Shown in pieces: positions 1-7,865 of a DNA stretch of 64,000 nt. The position numbers were made by a program, and so were the translations under genes. A model generated the notes under the pieces. It was not told where the DNA came from. It saw only the letters and a list, made by a program, of their open reading frames with translations, and did not search any database. The DNA is from Microbacterium aurantiacum (GTDB lineage Bacteria > Actinomycetota > Actinomycetes > Actinomycetales > Microbacteriaceae): contig NZ_PGGU01000014.1 in the NCBI RefSeq assembly GCF_002872075.1, forward strand, positions 62,689 through 126,688, written 5' to 3'. Every line of letters starts with the position of its first letter. Within the stretch, counting starts at the first letter, position 1.

Positions 1-1
1 G

Positions 2-1312
2 GCGCTGCTCACCGACCGCTACGAACTCACCATGCTCGCCGCCGCTCTGCGCGACGGCACCGCATCGCGCCCCTGCGTGTTCGAGTTGTTCTCCCGCCGG
101 CTGTCCGGCGGTCGCCGGTTCGGCGTGCTGGCCGGTACCGGGCGCCTGCTCTCGCTGCTGCGCGACTTCCGTTTCGGCGACGACGAACTGCGCTACCTCC
201 GTGACGCCCATGTGGTGGATGCGGAAACTCTGCGCCATCTCGAGGATTACCGGTTCACCGGGTCGATCAGCGGCTACCGCGAGGGCGAGCTGTACTTCCC
301 CGGCTCTCCCGTCCTCACCGTCGAGGGCAGCTTCGCCGACGCCGTCGTGCTCGAGACGCTGGCGCTCAGCGTGCTCAATCACGACTCGGCCGTCGCCACC
401 GCCGCGTCCCGGATGAGCATCGCCGCCGGAGAGCGTCCGCTGGCCGAGATGGGCTCGCGCCGCGCCGCCGAGGAGTCCGCGGTCGCAGCAGCCCGGGCGG
501 CTTACATCGCCGGCTTCGGATCGACGAGCAACCTCGAAGCGGGCCGCCGCTGGGGCATCCCGACCATGGGCACGGCCGCGCACTCCTGGACGCTGCTGCA
601 CGACACGGAGCAGGAGGCGTTCCGCTCCCAGATCGCGAGCCTCGGCGCGGACACCACCCTGCTCGTGGATACCTACGACATCCGCACCGGGGTGGAGACA
701 GCGATCCGCGTCGCGGGTACGGGACTCGGCGGCGTTCGCATCGACTCCGGTGATCTCCCGATCGTCGCCGGCGAGGTGCGGGATCTGCTGGATCAGCTCG
801 GCGCGGTGCACACGCGCATCACGGTGACAAGCGATCTCGACGAATACGCGATCGCCGCCCTCGCGGCGTCGCCCGTGGATGCCTACGGGGTGGGCACCTC
901 GGTGGTCACCGGATCCGGCTATCCCACGGCGGGGATGGTCTACAAGCTCGTGGCGCGGCAGGACGGCACAGGATCCTGGATCGGCGTCGCGAAGGCGTCG
1001 ACCGACAAGGGCTCCCGTGGTGGCCGCAAGGCGGCGTTCCGCACGCTCGCCGACGGCGTGGCGGTCGCAGAGACCGTCGCCGTGTCCGACGGCTTCGAAG
1101 AGCTCGACCTCGCGTCCGAGCACCCCGACGGCCGCGCCCTTCAGGTCCCGCTGGTCGTCGCCGGCGAGATCGACACCACGTACGAAGGCGCGGCGGGAAC
1201 AGCATCCGCTCGAGCGCACCATCTGCGCGTGCGCGAGGAGCTTCCGGTCCGGGCCCTCGCGCTCAGCAAGTCCGACCCGGCGATCCCGACGACATTCGTC
1301 GAGGCCATCTGA
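2..1312 (+). CDS. pncB: Nicotinate phosphoribosyltransferase, 5' end outside window
   Basis: This enzyme joins nicotinate and PRPP to give nicotinate mononucleotide in the NAD salvage (Preiss-Handler) pathway, in the cytoplasm. The frame is open from base 2 and reads ALLTDRYELTML, the conserved N-terminal motif of the family, so the true start lies upstream and only a few residues are missing. The motifs FGSTSNLEAG and GTAAHSW, the latter holding the family's active-site His, and GVRIDSGDL, which contacts the phosphoribosyl group, are all present. The 436 visible residues fit the compact actinobacterial form of about 440. It ends about 20 bases before the stop of a convergent gene. The internal ATG at base 32 is not the real start. 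Confidence 0.95.
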   Translation, partial: ALLTDRYELTMLAAALRDGTASRPCVFELFSRRLSGGRRFGVLAGTGRLLSLLRDFRFGDDELRYLRDAHVVDAETLRHLEDYRFTGSISGYREGELYFPGSPVLTVEGSFADAVVLETLALSVLNHDSAVATAASRMSIAAGERPLAEMGSRRAAEESAVAAARAAYIAGFGSTSNLEAGRRWGIPTMGTAAHSWTLLHDTEQEAFRSQIASLGADTTLLVDTYDIRTGVETAIRVAGTGLGGVRIDSGDLPIVAGEVRDLLDQLGAVHTRITVTSDLDEYAIAALAASPVDAYGVGTSVVTGSGYPTAGMVYKLVARQDGTGSWIGVAKASTDKGSRGGRKAAFRTLADGVAVAETVAVSDGFEELDLASEHPDGRALQVPLVVAGEIDTTYEGAAGTASARAHHLRVREELPVRALALSKSDPAIPTTFVEAI

Positions 1313-1324
1313 AGGATGACGTGA

Positions 1325-1336
1325 GCTGAATTCAGC
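1325..1336. repeat. 12-bp perfect palindrome between convergent genes
   Basis: GCTGAATTCAGC is a perfect palindrome covering the stop codon of the minus-strand DUF3039 gene and lying 12 bases after the pncB stop. No T-tract follows, so it is at best a weak bidirectional stop and may be chance. Confidence 0.3.
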
Positions 1337-1598
1337 CCATCATCGATTCGTAGATCTCCTTGCACGTGGGGCAGATCGGGAACTTCTCCGGGTCACGACC
1401 CGGTGTCCACTTCTTGCCGCACAGAGCGCGCACCGGCTTGCCGGAGAGCGCCGACTCGAGGATCTTGTCCTTCTTCACGTAATGCGAGAAACGCTCATGG
1501 TCGCCCGGCTCGAGACCCTCCTCGCGGAGGAGCTCTTCCAGTTCGCGATCAAGCGTTGCCACGCCGCCCTGATCGGGGCTGTCCAGCGGAGTACTCAT
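1332..1598 (-). CDS. DUF3039 domain protein
   Basis: This is a small cytoplasmic protein of 88 residues of the DUF3039 family, which is widespread in Actinobacteria and has no established function. The N-terminal half is acidic (LDRELEELLREEG). The C-terminal half has ALCGKKW and CPTCKEIYE, a CXXC plus an upstream Cys that could bind a metal ion. The start is chosen because a TAGACT hexamer lies exactly 6 bases upstream of the ATG (1605-1610), typical of leaderless actinobacterial genes. The gene is monocistronic and convergent with pncB. Family membership is confident; function is unknown. Confidence 0.85.
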   Translation of the reverse strand: MSTPLDSPDQGGVATLDRELEELLREEGLEPGDHERFSHYVKKDKILESALSGKPVRALCGKKWTPGRDPEKFPICPTCKEIYESMMG

Positions 1599-1639
1599 CC
1601 CGTGAGTCTAGCCGCGTTGCGGCCACCACGGGCGGTGAC

Positions 1640-3205
1640 TCATGCCGTCTCGACGAACTCCATCAGGCGGGTCCCGCTGCGCTCGAAGATGCGGCCGCCG
1701 ACCGCCACTCCGATGACCAGGATGCCGACGCCCGTCGCGATTCCGACCCAGAGTGCGGCGGGCCCGTACTGGTCGCCCTCGACGATCGTCCGCGTGAAAA
1801 GCCAGATCGTGGGGACGCTGACGATGATCGCCCCGACGAACGCGGCGGCGGGGCCGTACGTCCCTCGTGAGCTGGGCCGCTGCGGCTGCTGGAACGGACT
1901 GTCCCCCGGTCGTGAGACGGCGTAGGGCGCCACCACCGACACCACGCTCGATACGCCGAGCGCCGACAGCAGCAGGCTCGCAGCCACCCCCGTGAGCGGC
2001 AGCAGCAGTCGCCAGTCGCCCGTCAGCAGGAGTGTGAGCGGCACCGCGACGGCGAGCGCCGGCACGGCGACGAGAACGATCGGCACCAGCCGGCCCAGGC
2101 GATCGGGGATGCCGCGAACACCGCTCGCGACGTGCGTCCACAGTGCGGTGGAGTCGTAGGCGACGTCGTTGTGCGGCAACCACCCGAAGAACAGCGCCAT
2201 CACCGGAACAGGCACGAGGGCGGCGATCTCGAGCGGCACTCCGGCGACCAGCAGCGGCAGCACCGTGAGGGCCCCGGCGACCGGCACCACGATGATGTTC
2301 ATGATGTACCGGCGGTCGCGCAGCCAGTACACGAGACTCCGCGCGGCGATCGCTCCGAAGGCGTTCGAGGGCAGCAGACCGAACCAGCCGAGTCCGGTGC
2401 GCTCCCGCGCCGCCACCGGACGTTCGGTGGTCGTCAGCAGTCGCCGCACCAGCCAGGCCCACACGCCGAGGAGCAGCACCGCCGTGACGACGGCAATGGT
2501 CCCGCTGATCCAGGCGCCGGTGACGTCGTCCGTCGCGACGTCGAAGAGGAAGCCGAACGGAGCTGCGAGCGGCGTGACCCCGAGGGTGTTGGTGACGGCT
2601 GCGACCGGCCCGGGCACGCGGCCATCCCACTTGAGCGAGGCGAGGAAGACGGCGACAGGGAACGCGACGACCACGATGACCAGGGCGAACAGAGCGGTCA
2701 GCTCACGGGAGCGGCGCTCCGGCAGCAGCAGCGCGTTGACCGCCATGCCGATGCGTGCGACCAGCAGCGTGCACATCAGAGCCAGGACGCTCATGAGCAC
2801 CGCGAGCGGCCATGGCGTCCCCAGGCGGATCGCCACGATGCACACGCTGGTGTGGACGGCGAGCAGCGCGAGGCTCGGGATGCTGATGACGGAGGCGAGC
2901 ACGAGGATCCAGGGCATCCGGCGCTCGTCCACACCGAAGACGGCGAACCGGCGCGGGTCGAGCTGATCGACTGCACCGGTGAGGATCGGCCCCACCAGGA
3001 AGCCCAGCAGCAGCGCCGCACCGCCCAGCATGATCACCGAGCGCGCCACGGGCGCGTTCGCGCCGGCGAGGCTGAGGACCGCGAAGCAGACCACCACGGT
3101 CACGGCGACGACGGCAGCGAACCCCGCCAGGCTGCGCAGCCGGCGCTCGCCACGCAACGACCCGACGAGCAGGGCGGCTCTCAGGCGGAGAACGTGTGCA
3201 ACCAC
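1640..3205 (-). CDS. ABC exporter membrane protein (ABC-2 type permease)
   Basis: This is a 521-residue integral membrane protein with about a dozen hydrophobic segments, for example VVAVTVVVCFAVLSLAG, MLGGAALLLGFLVG and LFALVIVVVAFPVAVFLA. It is the likely permease partner of the upstream ATPase: its start lies inside the end of that gene (25-base overlap), so the two are co-translated. It resembles large actinobacterial ABC-2 permeases whose substrate is unknown. No signal for substrate class is visible. The start is set by this overlap, and the N-terminal MVAHVLRLRAALLVGSLRG looks like a normal cytoplasmic leader before the first membrane span. Confidence 0.75.
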   Translation of the reverse strand: MVAHVLRLRAALLVGSLRGERRLRSLAGFAAVVAVTVVVCFAVLSLAGANAPVARSVIMLGGAALLLGFLVGPILTGAVDQLDPRRFAVFGVDERRMPWILVLASVISIPSLALLAVHTSVCIVAIRLGTPWPLAVLMSVLALMCTLLVARIGMAVNALLLPERRSRELTALFALVIVVVAFPVAVFLASLKWDGRVPGPVAAVTNTLGVTPLAAPFGFLFDVATDDVTGAWISGTIAVVTAVLLLGVWAWLVRRLLTTTERPVAARERTGLGWFGLLPSNAFGAIAARSLVYWLRDRRYIMNIIVVPVAGALTVLPLLVAGVPLEIAALVPVPVMALFFGWLPHNDVAYDSTALWTHVASGVRGIPDRLGRLVPIVLVAVPALAVAVPLTLLLTGDWRLLLPLTGVAASLLLSALGVSSVVSVVAPYAVSRPGDSPFQQPQRPSSRGTYGPAAAFVGAIIVSVPTIWLFTRTIVEGDQYGPAALWVGIATGVGILVIGVAVGGRIFERSGTRLMEFVETA

Positions 3206-4893
3206 TCGAGTCCCTCCACCTCGCCGATTCCGCCGGACAGTTCGACGAAACGCGCCTCGAGGGTCTGTCCGGCGCGCACCTCGTCGATGGTGCCCTCGGC
3301 CAGCACTTCACCGCTGACGATGATCGCGACGCGGGAGCAGACCCGTTCGACGAGATCCATGCCGTGGCTGGAGAGGACGACCGTGCCGCCATGCGCGACG
3401 TATGCACGGAGGATGTCGAGGATCACCGCGGACGAGACCGGGTCGACCGCCTCGAACGGCTCGTCGAGCACCAGCACCCGCGGGGAGTGGATCAGGGCTC
3501 CGGCGAGCATGATCTTCTTCGTCATGCCGGCCGAATAGTCGGAGACGACGCGGCTGAGCGCGTCGGTGAGGTCGAAGGCCCTGGCCAGGTCGCCGGCGCG
3601 CTTCTCGATGACGTCGGACGAGAGCCCGCGCAGCAGGCCGTAGTAGTACAGCAGCTGCTTTCCGGTGAGACGATCGAAGGTGCGCAGCCGGTCGGGCAGC
3701 ACGCCCAGCATCTTCTTGGCCGCGAGCGGCTTGGCCGTCTGATCGATGCCGCAGATGACGATGCTGCCCTCGTCGGCGCGGAGCAGGCCGGCGACGATCG
3801 ACAGGGTCGTCGTCTTCCCGGCTCCGTTCGGGCCGACGATGCCGTAGAACGAGCCGGCCGGGACGGTGAGGTCGATGCCGTTGACGGCTCGGCTGTCGCC
3901 GAAGTTCTTCACAAGACCGCGGATGCGGATGGCTTCCGTGGCGCCGGAGGCCGGCGGTACGCCGACCCGGCCGGATGCGGATGACGGATCTTCACGATCG
4001 GTCATCGCCGCGTCGACCGGAACGTCGGTCGTCTCAGCGGAAGCTGCAGGCGCAGCCTCGGCCGGAAGCGCATCGGCGGCCGACTCGTCGGCGGGGACGA
4101 CCGTGGCGGGGTCTTCGGCCAGCGGCTCCACGACCTGCTCAGCGGCGGGTGGCTCGACGGCGGGCGGCTCGACGGCGGGCGGGACTTCCGCGACCACATC
4201 TTCCGAGTCGGGATCTGCCACCGCGACTTCTTCCGCAGCCGGTTCATCCCGGAACAGCTCGTCGATCGATGTCTCGACGACCGTCGGCTCTTCGCCGCCG
4301 AATTCCTCGGCCGGCGGATTCTCCACGTTCGCGACGTCGCGCGCTGCCGTCTCCGCAGCAGCCTTCTCCGCAGCCGCCGCTTCCGCAGCCGCCGCTTCCG
4401 CAGCAGCCTTCTCCGCAGCAGCCTTCTCCGCAGCAGCGGTCTTCGCTGCGGCGGCCTTCGCCGCGGCCGCCTTCGCCGCCGTGGTCTTCGCAGAAGCAGA
4501 TCGTGCTGCGGTGGTCTTCGCCGCCGTCTTCGCCGCCGCCGATCGCTGCGCGGCCGTGCGCACCGCCGTCGCCTTCGCGGCGCTGGTCTTGGCGGCTGCG
4601 GCCTTCGCCGACTTCGCCGCAGCGCCACGAGCTGTGGCCGTCTTCGCCACAGCGTTCGCCGCGACGGCGCCTGCGTCCGCCGGCGACAGTTTCATGACCG
4701 GCTCGGCGACGATCTCGACGGTGGCCGCTGCCTTCTCGGCAGCCGATCTCACCGGGGTGCGCCCGGCGACCGGCTTGGCCGGGGTGCGCTTGGCGGGTGC
4801 CTTCGCCGTACTCGGCCGCTTCGCCGGCGGCTTCTTTGCAGCAGGCGCGGCGTCGGTCACCTTCTCGGTGCGGTCGTCCGGGGAAGCAGTCAC
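3181..4893 (-). CDS. ABC transporter ATPase with ~320-residue low-complexity N-terminal extension
   Basis: The C-terminal 250 residues are a standard ABC-2 exporter ATPase: Walker A GPNGAGKTT near residue 350, signature SAGMTKK in place of LSGGQ, and Walker B VLVLDEPFEAVDP. It should power the overlapping permease gene. The first ~320 residues are not part of the fold. Residues up to about 185 are Ala/Lys-rich and resemble histone H1-like tails, with pentapeptide repeats of the type KAAAE. Residues from about 190 to 300 are acidic and rich in Pro, Glu and Val. The family normally has 240-320 residues in total. Translation starts at GTG, with TACCTT 6 bases upstream (4900-4905), which suggests a leaderless message. 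Confidence 0.85.
   Translation of the reverse strand: MTASPDDRTEKVTDAAPAAKKPPAKRPSTAKAPAKRTPAKPVAGRTPVRSAAEKAAATVEIVAEPVMKLSPADAGAVAANAVAKTATARGAAAKSAKAAAAKTSAAKATAVRTAAQRSAAAKTAAKTTAARSASAKTTAAKAAAAKAAAAKTAAAEKAAAEKAAAEAAAAEAAAAEKAAAETAARDVANVENPPAEEFGGEEPTVVETSIDELFRDEPAAEEVAVADPDSEDVVAEVPPAVEPPAVEPPAAEQVVEPLAEDPATVVPADESAADALPAEAAPAASAETTDVPVDAAMTDREDPSSASGRVGVPPASGATEAIRIRGLVKNFGDSRAVNGIDLTVPAGSFYGIVGPNGAGKTTTLSIVAGLLRADEGSIVICGIDQTAKPLAAKKMLGVLPDRLRTFDRLTGKQLLYYYGLLRGLSSDVIEKRAGDLARAFDLTDALSRVVSDYSAGMTKKIMLAGALIHSPRVLVLDEPFEAVDPVSSAVILDILRAYVAHGGTVVLSSHGMDLVERVCSRVAIIVSGEVLAEGTIDEVRAGQTLEARFVELSGGIGEVEGLEWLHTFSA
4351..4440 (-). repeat. Six in-frame 15-bp tandem repeat units
   Basis: Six consecutive 15-base units, with consensus (c/t)tccgcagc(a/c)gcc(t/g)(t/c) on the plus strand, lie within the ABC ATPase gene. 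They encode the pentapeptides TAAAE, KAAAE, KAAAE, AAAAE, AAAAE and KAAAE. Unit length is a multiple of three, so copy-number change would keep the frame. Degenerate Ala-rich copies continue into 4441-4560. Confidence 0.8.
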
Positions 4894-5133
4894 CGTCCTA
4901 AGGTATCAACGGGTGCCCGCTCCCCATGTCCACCGTGCAACAATTCAGTCGATGGACGGCGGGAATCTGTGCCGCTCTCGAGCCTGAGTGTTCAGTGTGT
5001 ACTCGATCACGAAATGGCAACGGGTGCCTCCAGCCCCGGGGCTTCCCAGGCTCGCTCGCTACCATGAAATCCGGCACGAAGAAGTGTCTGGCCGATGAAC
5101 CGGCCGTGAACACACCTTCCTTTAGGAGCACTC

Positions 5134-5826
5134 GTGACTCTTCAGACCGTCATCCTCGCCGCAGGCATGGGCTCTCGCCTCGGGCGCGCCCTGCCCAAGC
5201 CGCTCACCGAACTGAGCGACGGCCGCACGATCATGGGCCAGCAGCATGACAACATCCGCGCCGCGTTCGGCACCGATGCGCGCATCACCGCCGTGGTCGG
5301 CTACCGGGCCGAGACCATCATCGAGGCGTTCCCGAACGTCAACTACGTGCACAACGAGCGCTACGACGAGACCAACACCTCGAAGAGCCTGCTGCGTGCA
5401 CTCGCCGCGACCGGCAAGAGCGGCGTGCTCTGGATGAACGGCGACGTGGTCTTCGACCCGATGATCCTCGGCCGCGCGGTCGACTACATCGAGCGCGAGC
5501 AGTCGTTCGTCACCGTCAACACCGCCAAGGTCAGCGACGAAGAGGTGAAGTACACCGTCACGGCGGAGGGCTTCATCAACGAGCTGTCCAAGACCGTCAA
5601 GGGCGGCCTCGGCGAGGCCGTCGGCATCAACTACATCTCGGCGGCGAACAAGAAGGCGTTCATGCGCCAGCTGCAGCGCGTCGAGGACCAGGACTACTTC
5701 GAGCGCGGCCTCGAACTCGCCATCGCCGAGGACGGCCTGCTGCTCGAGCCGATGGATGTCTCCGACCTGTACGCGGTCGAGGTCGACTTCGCCGAGGATC
5801 TCGAGCGGGCGAACCTCTTCGTCTGA
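5134..5826 (+). CDS. Sugar-phosphate or choline-phosphate nucleotidyltransferase-like protein
   Basis: This is a 230-residue NTP transferase. The N-terminal VILAAGMGSRLG is the nucleotide-binding G-X-G-(T/S)-R-L loop followed by a Lys (LPKPL), and WMNGDVVFDP holds the metal-binding Asp. It resembles LicC/GCD1-like enzymes that activate a phosphorylated small molecule with CTP or another NTP, often for cell-surface polymers. No acyltransferase or phosphatase domain is fused. The GTG start is supported by the RBS AGGAG at 5124-5128. It stands alone and is followed by a strong terminator, and no surface-polymer genes are adjacent, so the substrate is open. Confidence 0.75.
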   Translation: MTLQTVILAAGMGSRLGRALPKPLTELSDGRTIMGQQHDNIRAAFGTDARITAVVGYRAETIIEAFPNVNYVHNERYDETNTSKSLLRALAATGKSGVLWMNGDVVFDPMILGRAVDYIEREQSFVTVNTAKVSDEEVKYTVTAEGFINELSKTVKGGLGEAVGINYISAANKKAFMRQLQRVEDQDYFERGLELAIAEDGLLLEPMDVSDLYAVEVDFAEDLERANLFV

Positions 5827-5862
5827 CCCTTCCGGTCCCGCGGCTGCGCCGCGTGGCTCATC

Positions 5863-5907
5863 ACGCCGGGAGCCGCATCCTTTCCAGGATGCGGCTCCCG
5901 GCGTTTT
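5863..5907 (+). terminator. Rho-independent terminator, 19-bp stem
   Basis: Arms at 5863-5881 and 5886-5904 are perfectly complementary around the loop TTCC and run into TTTT. The hairpin lies 36 bases after the nucleotidyltransferase stop and ends just before the promoter of the next gene. Confidence 0.9.
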
Positions 5908-5922
5908 CGCGGCATCTCTTCC

Positions 5923-5928
5923 TAGGAT
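5923..5928 (+). promoter_or_regulatory. -10 element of a leaderless gene
   Basis: TAGGAT lies 6 bases upstream of the ATG of the EcsC-like gene, with no room for a ribosome binding site. Confidence 0.65.
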
Positions 5929-5934
5929 CGGAAC

Positions 5935-6966
5935 ATGGCGCGCAAGGTGCAGAAGATCCACTCCCTCCCCGACGACGCTGCATGGGACAAGGGCGTACCA
6001 CCCGTGGGCTCGTCCGAGCATCCGTTCATGGTGCGCGGGCTCGACCGGGTGCTGTCGATCCAGCGCCCCCTAGTGCTGGCGCACATCCGCAGCATCCGTC
6101 TGCGCAACCCCGGTGCGACCCCCACTGAGATCGTGCGGATCCTGGAGCGCCGCTACCTCGCCGCCGTGACCACGGGCGGCGCAGCCGTCGGCGCGACGGC
6201 TGTCGTCCCGGGAATCGGAACGGGTGTCACCCTGGCACTGTCCGGGGTGGAGACGGTCGGGTTCGTGGAGTCGACGGCACTGTTCGCGCAGTCGGTCGCC
6301 GAGGTGCACGGAATCGCGCTCGACAATCCGGACCGCGCTCGAGCGCTGGTGATGACGCTGATGCTCGGCAAGGAGGGGGTCGATCTGGTCGGCCAGCTCA
6401 CCCGTCAGGTCGCCGGGAAGGGTGCAGGACGCTCCGCTTACTGGGGCGAACTCGTGACCAAGTCGCTTCCTCGCGCGGCCGTGGGTCCGCTGGTGGACCG
6501 GCTGAAGACCATGTTCATCCATCAGTTCGCGACGCGTGGCGGCGCCTCGTTCATCGGCAAGGCATTGCCGTTCGGCGTGGGAGCGGTGATCGGCGGGGCG
6601 GGCAACAACATCCTCGGGCGCCGGGTGCTCACCACCTCTCGACGCGCATTCGGGGTGGCCCCTGCGACCCTCCCGCTCGAACTCGAACCGGTCGCAGGAA
6701 CCCAGAAGCTGGAACTGCGGATGCTGCGCGGTGCCCGCTTCGCCGGGAACGCCGTCGCAGGCGCGGCGGGGACCGCGGTGCGTGGCGTCGGATGGGCCAG
6801 CCGGAAGGTGGGCGAGCTCACCGTCCATCGTGGTCGTGGTTCGCACCCGGACGAGCACGGCGAGGGGATGGACGCCGTCGAGCCCGGTGGCCACGACCTG
6901 TCAGCCCTGGATCGGCGGGCGGACCCTGCCGGGAGCGATGACTCCTCCTCCACCGGGCGGGTGTGA
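5935..6966 (+). CDS. EcsC-like protein
   Basis: This is a 343-residue protein of uncertain function. Residues about 70-135 contain a Gly/Ala-rich amphipathic stretch (GAAVGATAVVPGIGTGVTLA) followed by VAEVHGIALDNPDRARALV. Residues about 200-225 read FIGKALPFGVGAVIGGAGN. Both stretches resemble the EcsC family, whose members associate with membranes but whose biochemistry is unknown. The last 60 residues are polar and look disordered, with many Asp, Gly and Ser residues. There is no signal peptide. The start is leaderless (TAGGAT, 6 bases upstream). It is a single gene, with no partners that hint at a role. Confidence 0.6.
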   Translation: MARKVQKIHSLPDDAAWDKGVPPVGSSEHPFMVRGLDRVLSIQRPLVLAHIRSIRLRNPGATPTEIVRILERRYLAAVTTGGAAVGATAVVPGIGTGVTLALSGVETVGFVESTALFAQSVAEVHGIALDNPDRARALVMTLMLGKEGVDLVGQLTRQVAGKGAGRSAYWGELVTKSLPRAAVGPLVDRLKTMFIHQFATRGGASFIGKALPFGVGAVIGGAGNNILGRRVLTTSRRAFGVAPATLPLELEPVAGTQKLELRMLRGARFAGNAVAGAAGTAVRGVGWASRKVGELTVHRGRGSHPDEHGEGMDAVEPGGHDLSALDRRADPAGSDDSSSTGRV

Positions 6967-7033
6967 CGATCGATTCTCCCCGGGGCACGGGGTGAGAGTG
7001 CGTGACCGCCCGAACAGCGTCGGTCGCCGCCCC

Positions 7034-7039
7034 TACCGT
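7034..7039 (+). promoter_or_regulatory. -10 element of a leaderless gene
   Basis: TACCGT lies 7 bases upstream of the ATG at 7047 and decides the start of the small unknown gene. Confidence 0.6.
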
Positions 7040-7046
7040 GACCGGC

Positions 7047-7352
7047 ATGTTGCGACCTGTCGATCCGTCTGCCAGCCCACCTCCGTCCGCCTACCGCGTG
7101 CCGTGGCGCGTCCTCCGCGACGATGCCGCGCACCCGATCGTGATCAACAACGGTGCCGAATCCGCTGATTTCGTGCGGGTGTTCCGCGACGACGACACCG
7201 GGCTCGATCGCACGCAGCTGTGGGGTCAGGTGCTGCCCACAGAGCGGATCGAGCTGTGTCTGTGCGCCAGTGACCTCGACGAGGTCGTGGTGACACTCGC
7301 CTGGTTCCGACAGAACGACGGGCTCGAGTACGTGTGGCGCTTCGTGGTGTGA
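7047..7352 (+). CDS. Small conserved-looking protein of unknown function
   Basis: This is a 101-residue soluble protein that I do not recognise. After a Pro/Ser-rich N-terminus it reads PWRVLRDDAAHPIVINNGAE and then an alternating hydrophobic pattern (DFVRVFRDD, VVTLAWFRQNDG, YVWRFVV), which suggests a small beta-sheet domain. A GTG at 7002 would add 15 residues, but a TACCGT hexamer placed 7 bases before the ATG at 7047 favours the shorter, leaderless form. It converges on the XRE regulator, with only 9 bases between the two stops. Confidence 0.55.
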   Translation: MLRPVDPSASPPPSAYRVPWRVLRDDAAHPIVINNGAESADFVRVFRDDDTGLDRTQLWGQVLPTERIELCLCASDLDEVVVTLAWFRQNDGLEYVWRFVV

Positions 7353-7361
7353 GGCAGCGGA

Positions 7362-7667
7362 TCAGTCGGGACCGCGTCGCCGCAGTTCCCGACGGAAATC
7401 GGCCTCCGAATAGGGCTTGATGTCCTCTGGCAGGTCGGTCGCGGTGAGTCCCTTCACGAACGACTCCGGCTTCACATCCAGGGCCGTTGCCAGCTGGATG
7501 AGCAGGAAGAGCGTCGGGTTTCCGCGCCCCGCCTCGATCCGGGAGAGGTGCCGCACATCGATCTGCGCACGTTCGGCGAGCTTCGTCCGGCTCATGGACG
7601 CTTTGCTGCGGAGCTCTCTGACCATTCGCCCGACGCGCTCGGATGCGTTCGATCGGGGAGGTTCCAT
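7362..7667 (-). CDS. XRE-family HTH transcriptional regulator
   Basis: This is a 101-residue DNA-binding protein made almost entirely of a Cro/CI-type helix-turn-helix. [20 protein letters not shown] forms helices 1 and 2, and [14 protein letters not shown] is the recognition helix region. The short basic tail ends in [11 protein letters not shown]. There is no sensor domain, so it probably acts as a simple dimeric repressor. Its start region faces the acyl-CoA carboxylase gene across about 200 bases. An in-frame GTG at 7703 would add 12 residues without conserved character; I prefer the ATG at 7667. Targets are unknown. Confidence 0.75.
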   Translation of the reverse strand: MEPPRSNASERVGRMVRELRSKASMSRTKLAERAQIDVRHLSRIEAGRGNPTLFLLIQLATALDVKPESFVKGLTATDLPEDIKPYSEADFRRELRRRGPD

Positions 7668-7852
7668 CCGTCCAGCATCCGTGCCATGGGCCTGAGCATG
7701 CACGACTCGAAAGCCAGGGCTTTTACGCCGCGGCTTTCATGCTCCAACTCGTCTCCGGGAGGAGTTCCGCTGCGGTATCCGCACGGCAATATCGCCAAAG
7801 GATCGCTCGCCCCGTTGTGGCGAGCATCCAACGCCACCGCCCGCCCCGCCGC

Positions 7853-7858
7853 TAGTGT
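7853..7858 (+). promoter_or_regulatory. -10 element of the leaderless carboxylase gene
   Basis: TAGTGT lies 7 bases upstream of the GTG start at 7866. No ribosome binding site fits between them. Confidence 0.65.
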
Positions 7859-7865
7859 GGAATCC

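Noticed and set aside
2132..3538. 468-residue plus-strand frame opposite the ABC permease
   Set aside because: Composition is His/Arg/Asp/Gln-rich, typical of antisense reading of a membrane protein gene.
4351..4440. Short regular repeats considered as a CRISPR array
   Set aside because: Units are contiguous 15-mers with no unique spacers, and they are coding.
4926..5249. 107-residue plus-strand frame before the nucleotidyltransferase gene
   Set aside because: It runs into that gene out of frame, is very Arg/His-rich at the end, and has no promoter or ribosome binding site.
7548..7865. Upstream extension of the acyl-CoA carboxylase frame
   Set aside because: The family start and a leaderless promoter lie at 7866; the extension overlaps the opposite XRE gene and has unnatural composition.
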